From assembly GCF_033097365.1 (NCBI RefSeq), contig NZ_AP028461.1:2046001-2110000 (forward strand): 64,000 bases of DNA. The letters are read 5' to 3'. Position numbers and translations under genes: made by a program. The DNA is from Actinoplanes sichuanensis. GTDB taxonomy: Bacteria > Actinomycetota > Actinomycetes > Mycobacteriales > Micromonosporaceae. Of this stretch, positions 59,639 through 64,000 are shown piece by piece; the first letter of the stretch is position 1; each line of letters starts with the position of its first letter. The notes below the pieces were generated by a model. The model was not told the origin of the DNA. It searched no databases and saw only the letters and a program-made list of their open reading frames with translations.

Positions 59639-62188
59639 ATGCCAAGCGAGGGAGCTCGTACACCCCGCGCCCGTGTCCTCGCCCTCTCGGCGGCGCTGGC
59701 CGTCGTAGTCGTGCTCGTGCAGGCGGCGACGTGGCGGCTGATCGGGCCGCCCCCGCCGCACGGCGCGAGTCCGGTGCTGCTCGGCGTCCTGGCAGTGCTG
59801 TTCGCCCTGGCTGAGCGGTTCACCGTCAAGTTCCCGGTCCGCCGGGGTGCGCACACGATGAGCCTGAGCGAGATTCCGCTGGTCCTCAGCTTCCTCATGA
59901 TCCATCCAGCGCTGCTGGTGCTGGTGCGGCTGATCGGCGGGCTCGCCGGGCTGACCGTGCTCCGAGGCCAGCGGGGCAGCAAGCTCGTCTTCAACACGGC
60001 CCTCTACCTGACCCAGGCCACCATGGCCGCCACGGTCTTCCACCTGCTCGGCGGCGCCGCCGACCCGTACGGGCCCCTCGGATGGGCGGCGGCGTTCGCC
60101 GCGACCTTCGTCGCCGACCTGGTCTCGATCGTGCTGATCAGCGCGGTCATCGCGCTGCACGACGACAGCCGGGAATGGCGCCGGCTGATGAGCGCCGACG
60201 TCAAAGAACTCCTGCAGATGCCACTGGTCGCGGTCTCCACCACGCTCGCGCTCGTGACCGCTCTGCTGGTTCGCCAGCAGATCTGGGCCGGCTTGCTGCT
60301 GGGCGTGCTGGTCTTCGCCGCCTACCGGGTCTTCGACCGCTACGCCCAGCAGACCCGAACCCACCAGCAGGTCGAGGACCTCTACCGGTTCACTAGCTCG
60401 CTGGACGGCCTCACCGATGCCCGAGAGGTGGCCCGCACCGTACTCGGCCAGGCCCGCGACGTGGTCCGCGCGGAGGAGGCCGCTCTGATCGTCCCGCAGG
60501 ACGGCCGACTGGTCCGGATGCGCCTGCACGGCCGCGAACAGTTCGACATCACGCCGATCAGCGGTGGTCCTGACATCAGCGGCCCTTTCCCCGGACCCGG
60601 TGCCGAGCCGATCCTCAGAGGTGTCGGTGCCGAGCCCGTTTCGGCTGGTGTCGGGCCGGTCTCGGGGGGCGAATGGTGGCAGCCTGCCCGCTCGGGTACG
60701 CCGGTGCTGCTGCCCGACTCGATTGCGGTGCCGGTACGTCTCGGCGACTTGACGGGCGTCCTCTACCTCGTCGAGGGCATGGCCGACACTCCCGAATTCA
60801 GCGACGACCACCTGCGCCTGCTTCAGACGATGGCGTCTCATGCCGGCGGCGCTCTGTCCGAGGCGCGGCTGCTGGAGCGGCTGCGGCACACCGCCGCGCA
60901 CGACCCGCTCACCGGGCTGCCCAATCGGCAAAGCTACCTGGCCGACCTCCAGCAGGCCACCGATGCCGCCGTCGCCGACAACAGGACGGTCGGGGTCCTG
61001 CTCCTCGACCTGGACCGCTTCAAGGATGTCAACGACGGCCTCGGCCATGACACCGGCGACGACCTGCTGCGCCAGATCGGCCATCGTCTGCAGGACCGTT
61101 ACGGCCACCTCGGCATGGTCTCCCGCTTCGGCGGCGACGAATTCGCCCTGATCATCCGGGACGCCGGCAGCCAGGAGGCGATCGTCGCGCTCGCCGAGGA
61201 CGTCCGCCGTACCGTCGAACTGCCCGCCCCGGTCGGTGACCTCGAACTGGACGTGCAGGTCAGCATCGGCGTCTGCGTCGCTCCAGAACACGGCGTCGAC
61301 GCCGACCGCCTGCTGCGTCGCGCCGACCTCGCCATGTACGCCGCCAAGGACTCCCGCTGTGGTGTTCGCGTCTACCGCCCGGAGGACGACCACGACACTG
61401 CGCGCCGCCTCGCCCTGATGGCCGGACTCCGCGTCGCCGTCGACGCGGGCACGCTGACCGTCGTCTACCAGCCGAAGGTCGACCCGACCACCGGCCGGGT
61501 CCTCGGCGCCGAGGCACTCGTCCGCTGGCAGCACGACGGCCGGCCGGTCCCGCCGGACGAGTTCATCCCCCTCGCCGAGCAGGCTCGCCTGATCGAGCCA
61601 CTGACCCGCCACGTGCTCGACACGGCACTCGCCGACTGTGCGACCTGGCGGGGACTGGGCCACGAACTGTCGGTCGCGGTCAACCTGTCGCCGGACATGC
61701 TCACCGACGCGGCCCTGACCGGCCGGGTCGAACAGGCCCTGCACCGGCACGGGCTGCCCGCGGCCGCACTGACCCTGGAGATCACCGAAAACGCCTTGAT
61801 GGCCGACCCGACCAACGCCCGGCGCACCCTCGACGCCCTGCACGGCCTCGGCGTGAAGCTCTCCATCGACGACTTCGGCACCGGCCATTCGTCGTTGGGG
61901 CGGCTCGCGCACCTGCCCATCCACGAGGTGAAGATCGACAAGAGTTTCGTACGACATATCGTCACCGACCGTTCCCGGCGTGCTGTCACCGACGCTGCTC
62001 TGCAACTGGCGCATGCCCTGGACCTGACCGTCGTCGCCGAAGGTGTCGAGGAGCAGGACGAGCTCGACTACCTACGCCGGCACGGCTGCCACGCGATCCA
62101 GGGATATCTGATCTCCAAGCCGATCCCTCCCGTCGAGTTCCTCACCTGGCTGACCACCACCCGGGCCGGAGGGCGGCTGTCGGTTTGA
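59639..62188 (+). CDS. Bifunctional diguanylate cyclase/phosphodiesterase (GGDEF-EAL) with GAF and membrane domains
   Basis: An 849-residue protein: about six or seven membrane helices (1-230), a GAF-like sensor (about 250-410), GGDEF (about 420-580) and EAL (about 590-845). GGDEF is intact (LDLDRFKDVND, FGGDEFALI). EAL is intact too: AEALVRW, NLSPDM, EITENA, DDFGTGHSS, KIDKSF and AEGVEEQ. So both c-di-GMP synthesis and breakdown are possible; the sensor probably decides. GGGAGGGGAGG precedes the ATG. The stop overlaps the next gene as TTGA. Confidence 0.93.
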   Translation: MPSEGARTPRARVLALSAALAVVVVLVQAATWRLIGPPPPHGASPVLLGVLAVLFALAERFTVKFPVRRGAHTMSLSEIPLVLSFLMIHPALLVLVRLIGGLAGLTVLRGQRGSKLVFNTALYLTQATMAATVFHLLGGAADPYGPLGWAAAFAATFVADLVSIVLISAVIALHDDSREWRRLMSADVKELLQMPLVAVSTTLALVTALLVRQQIWAGLLLGVLVFAAYRVFDRYAQQTRTHQQVEDLYRFTSSLDGLTDAREVARTVLGQARDVVRAEEAALIVPQDGRLVRMRLHGREQFDITPISGGPDISGPFPGPGAEPILRGVGAEPVSAGVGPVSGGEWWQPARSGTPVLLPDSIAVPVRLGDLTGVLYLVEGMADTPEFSDDHLRLLQTMASHAGGALSEARLLERLRHTAAHDPLTGLPNRQSYLADLQQATDAAVADNRTVGVLLLDLDRFKDVNDGLGHDTGDDLLRQIGHRLQDRYGHLGMVSRFGGDEFALIIRDAGSQEAIVALAEDVRRTVELPAPVGDLELDVQVSIGVCVAPEHGVDADRLLRRADLAMYAAKDSRCGVRVYRPEDDHDTARRLALMAGLRVAVDAGTLTVVYQPKVDPTTGRVLGAEALVRWQHDGRPVPPDEFIPLAEQARLIEPLTRHVLDTALADCATWRGLGHELSVAVNLSPDMLTDAALTGRVEQALHRHGLPAAALTLEITENALMADPTNARRTLDALHGLGVKLSIDDFGTGHSSLGRLAHLPIHEVKIDKSFVRHIVTDRSRRAVTDAALQLAHALDLTVVAEGVEEQDELDYLRRHGCHAIQGYLISKPIPPVEFLTWLTTTRAGGRLSV

Positions 62189-62619
62189 AGCACGCCGTCC
62201 TGTTCTTCGCGGCACTGGTCGGCTCGGTCAGCGCCTACCTCTACGGCATGTGGGTGAGCCACCTGCTCGACCTGCGGGCACTCAGCGAATACTGCTCGGG
62301 GAAGCCGCTGGGCCACCCGTCATCCAGCTGGTCGTGGGTGCCGCTCTCGCACCGGTGTCACTGGGCCGACGGCACCTACACCGAGTTGGTCCCGGTGCAT
62401 GTCAACGTCCTCGCGTTCGGTCTCCTGGCCGTGGTGGCCGGCTGTTACCTGCGGGTGATCTGGTCAGCGGGATCGGTAATGCTGCGCCGCCAGGGCCGCG
62501 GCGCAAGCGAGCGTCGCCAGACCGAATCCGGAGGCGACGAAGACGTCGACGCCCAGGCTGGACGTGATGCCATTGGCGGCGAGGCAGACGATCAGCAGCG
62601 CCCAGAGCGCCGGCCGTAG
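62185..62619 (+). CDS. Small membrane protein coupled to the GGDEF-EAL gene
   Basis: A 144-residue ORF using TTG at 62185, overlapping the GGDEF-EAL stop. Two helices (LFFAALVGSVSAYLYGMWV and VHVNVLAFGLLAVVAGCYL) flank an outside loop with two cysteines (SEYCSGK, SHRCHWAD). The last 50 residues are polar and lie antisense to the next gene, so the true C-terminus may be less conserved. No family is recognised; it could be an accessory of the cyclase. Confidence 0.6.
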   Translation: MKHAVLFFAALVGSVSAYLYGMWVSHLLDLRALSEYCSGKPLGHPSSSWSWVPLSHRCHWADGTYTELVPVHVNVLAFGLLAVVAGCYLRVIWSAGSVMLRRQGRGASERRQTESGGDEDVDAQAGRDAIGGEADDQQRPERRP

Positions 62620-62640
62620 CCAGGTGCGGGTCTCATCCAT
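62464..62640 (-). CDS. Small two-helix membrane protein
   Basis: A 58-residue protein, WLRPALWALLIVCLAANG followed by GFGLATLACAAALAAQHY. I associate this type of small membrane protein with actinobacterial two-component loci, from memory. It lies antisense to the C-terminal part of the preceding ORF and divergent from the histidine kinase gene. Both overlapping genes may be real; this one has the more protein-like sequence. Confidence 0.6.
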   Translation of the reverse strand: MDETRTWLRPALWALLIVCLAANGITSSLGVDVFVASGFGLATLACAAALAAQHYRSR

Positions 62641-62751
62641 GCCGGCCACGTTATGAGCCGCCGGTGGGCTCCGACCATCCCGCCAGAGTTACTCTCCGAG
62701 GTATAGCCTGCGCTACTGCCGCGGCCGTTGCGGCGGCCTATCGTTCGTCGC

Positions 62752-63981
62752 ATGCCGCAGGAGAACTGGCGCCGACTACGCGCCGCCGTCGATGCCCTCG
62801 AGCGTGTCGTCGGTGGTCTGGGCACCGCCCTGCTCGCTCTCGGCGCCTTGATCTGGGCGGCCGTGGTGGCGGCGCTGAGCCTGGTCGGTGTCGGTCTGCC
62901 GTTGGTTCCGACGGTGTTCCGGGTCGCCCGAATGGTTGCCGACCGTGAGCGCGCCCGGCTCAGCAGGTGGGGTCCCGCGCTGGTCGGTCCGCCGCCGCTG
63001 CCCGCCGGTCTGCGCGAGGCGCTGCGCGATCAGGGCGTGCGTCGTGAGCTGGCCTGGCTGACCTGGCACGGCACCGTCGGGTTCATGCTCGGCGCCATCG
63101 GCATCAGCCTTCCCGTCTACGCGGTGGAGGACGTCACCTTTCCGCTGTGGTTCTGGGCGATCGACCCCGAGCTGGGCGCACCCGGCATGGTCTGGTGGCG
63201 GGTCGACGACCTGACCGGCGCATTGGGCGTCGCCTTGGTCGGTGTCGGGTTCGCCGTCGTGGCCGTGCTCCTCGGGCCGAGGATCGCTCGGCTCCAGGCG
63301 CTGCCCGGCCGACGGCTGCTTCCGCCGGCCGGTGATGTCGACCTGTCCCGTCGGGTGGCCGAGCTGACCGCCACCCGAGCGGCGGCCCTCGACGCGCACG
63401 CTGTCGAGCTGCGTCGCATCGAGCGTTCTCTGCACGACGGCACACAGAATCGCCTGGTCGCTCTCAATGTGCTGATCGGTGCGGCCCGCCGGGCCCAGAC
63501 CCGTAACCCGGACGCGGTCGCCGACATCCTCGACCGCGCACAGGAGGCCACCGAGCAGGCACTCGCCGAGCTACGGACGGTGGTGCGCGGCATCCTTCCG
63601 CCGGTGCTCGACGACCGCGGCTTGACCGGGGCCCTGGCCGGGCTGGCCGGCAGTTGCGCGGTGCCGTGCGAAATCGATGTGGACGTGCCCGGCCGGTGCG
63701 CCGTGTCGGTCGAGGCGACCGCCTACTTCGTGGTCGCCGAGGCACTCACCAACGTGGTGAAACACAGCGCCGCCACCGCTGTGACGGTGACCGTGCGTCG
63801 CGGCGGCGACCGGTTGCGCCTGCGGGTCAGCGACGACGGCAAGGGTGGTGCTGACGAGACCGGCGGCTCCGGTCTGGGCGGCATTCGTAGACGTGTCGAG
63901 GCCTACGATGGCCGCTTCCTGATCTCCAGCCCCTCTGGTGGGCCGACGACGTTGGATGTGGAGCTGCCGTGCGGATCGTGA
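62752..63981 (+). CDS. NarL-type sensor histidine kinase
   Basis: A 409-residue kinase. The N-terminal part has four or so membrane helices (LLALGALIWAAVVAALSLV and others; PspC/DUF1707-like sensor unit not clear). HisKA_3 begins RRIERSLHDGTQNRLVAL with the phospho-His. The HATPase has EALTNVVKHSA (N box), DDGKGGA and GSGLGGIRRRVEAYDG. The ATG at 62752 is preferred over an upstream one. Its stop overlaps the next gene, a response regulator start cut by the window edge. Confidence 0.92.
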   Translation: MPQENWRRLRAAVDALERVVGGLGTALLALGALIWAAVVAALSLVGVGLPLVPTVFRVARMVADRERARLSRWGPALVGPPPLPAGLREALRDQGVRRELAWLTWHGTVGFMLGAIGISLPVYAVEDVTFPLWFWAIDPELGAPGMVWWRVDDLTGALGVALVGVGFAVVAVLLGPRIARLQALPGRRLLPPAGDVDLSRRVAELTATRAAALDAHAVELRRIERSLHDGTQNRLVALNVLIGAARRAQTRNPDAVADILDRAQEATEQALAELRTVVRGILPPVLDDRGLTGALAGLAGSCAVPCEIDVDVPGRCAVSVEATAYFVVAEALTNVVKHSAATAVTVTVRRGGDRLRLRVSDDGKGGADETGGSGLGGIRRRVEAYDGRFLISSPSGGPTTLDVELPCGS

Positions 63982-64000
63982 TCGCCGAGGATGATGCCCT
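63969..64000 (+). CDS. Response regulator, N-terminus only
   Basis: The GTG at 63969 overlaps the kinase gene end. The visible residues VRIVIAEDDA are the typical start of a NarL/LuxR-type response regulator with its acidic pocket. The rest is beyond the window. It is the expected partner of the kinase. Confidence 0.85.
   Translation, partial: MRIVIAEDDA

Noticed and set aside
53246-62014. A minus-strand open frame of nearly 2,900 codons opposite the 53-62 kb genes
   Set aside because: It is antisense to well-defined genes (MarR, MFS, sigma factor, subtilase, GGDEF-EAL). It lacks any domain and has the Arg/Gly/Pro/Asp-rich look of high-GC shadow frames.
1-64000. tRNA, rRNA, riboswitch or prophage attachment site
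   Set aside because: No clover-leaf with CCA-type acceptor, rRNA segment or phage gene was recognised. Absence was judged by eye; a covariance-model scan would settle it.

Overview
The window is chromosomal DNA of a high-GC actinomycete. GC-rich third positions, frequent GTG starts, F420-type and ECF42-type families, and the mix of secreted hydrolases with many one-gene regulators all point to a soil actinobacterium. An orphan FliF-like protein, a bacteriophytochrome and large glycoside hydrolases make the Micromonosporaceae (for example Actinoplanes, whose spores are flagellated) my best guess. This is inference; there is no rRNA or other marker gene here. No tRNA, rRNA, CRISPR array or prophage was seen. 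The only mobile element is one TnpB-only IS200/IS605-type insertion.

Layout. 1-7.4 kb: secreted or membrane proteins (a partial secreted protein, a membrane-anchored trypsin-like protease, a 1496-residue multidomain GH2 beta-galactosidase), a deaminase and two tiny coupled ORFs. 7.5-13.1 kb: an XRE regulator and a photosensory/phosphatase module (SpoIIE-type phosphatase, Rcp1-like receiver, and a convergent bacteriophytochrome kinase overlapping the receiver gene). 13.1-17.8 kb: AbfB-domain protein, VOC protein, CDF metal exporter, lamin-tail protein, CsbD-like protein, tyrosine phosphatase, NAD-binding oxidoreductase. 17.9-21.0 kb: a compact redox operon (Ser-rich secreted peptide, ApbE flavin transferase, ferric-reductase-like haem membrane protein, NuoF-like flavoprotein, small ferredoxin). 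21-26.6 kb: CoA transferase, anchored beta-strand protein, membrane proteins, a MarR regulator, and a divergent amidohydrolase that is frameshifted and carries a His/Gly repeat. 26.6-33.6 kb: a catabolic divergon (XRE-cupin regulator and cyclase/hydrolase one way; NCS1 permease, agmatinase-family ureohydrolase, SnoaL-like protein and aldehyde dehydrogenase the other way) with the TnpB element in its intergenic region. 33.6-40 kb: TPR-GGDEF protein, STAS protein, acetyltransferase, pectate lyase with operator-like repeats, FliF-like protein. 40-50.5 kb: several regulator/target pairs with visible palindromic operators (TetR/SDR, TetR/epimerase, ArsR/SRPBCC), an ABC exporter, and a membrane GGDEF protein. 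50.5-64 kb: secreted alpha/beta hydrolase, two MFS transporters, MarR, YCII plus ECF42 sigma factor, subtilase with a Trp-rich repeat tail, a GGDEF-EAL protein, and the start of a NarL-type two-component system.

How the genes work together. The clearest functional units are the flavin/haem/Fe-S electron-transfer operon at 17.9-21.0 kb, the guanidino- or ureide-type catabolic divergon at 26.6-33.6 kb, the light-sensing group at 8.9-13.1 kb, and four self-regulated repressor loci whose operators can be read directly. Three c-di-GMP enzymes (33.6, 46.2 and 59.6 kb) lie close together on the map but in separate transcription units. Short tandem repeats with periods of 16, 21, 30 and mixed 18/21 bp recur inside and between genes, several of them in frame.
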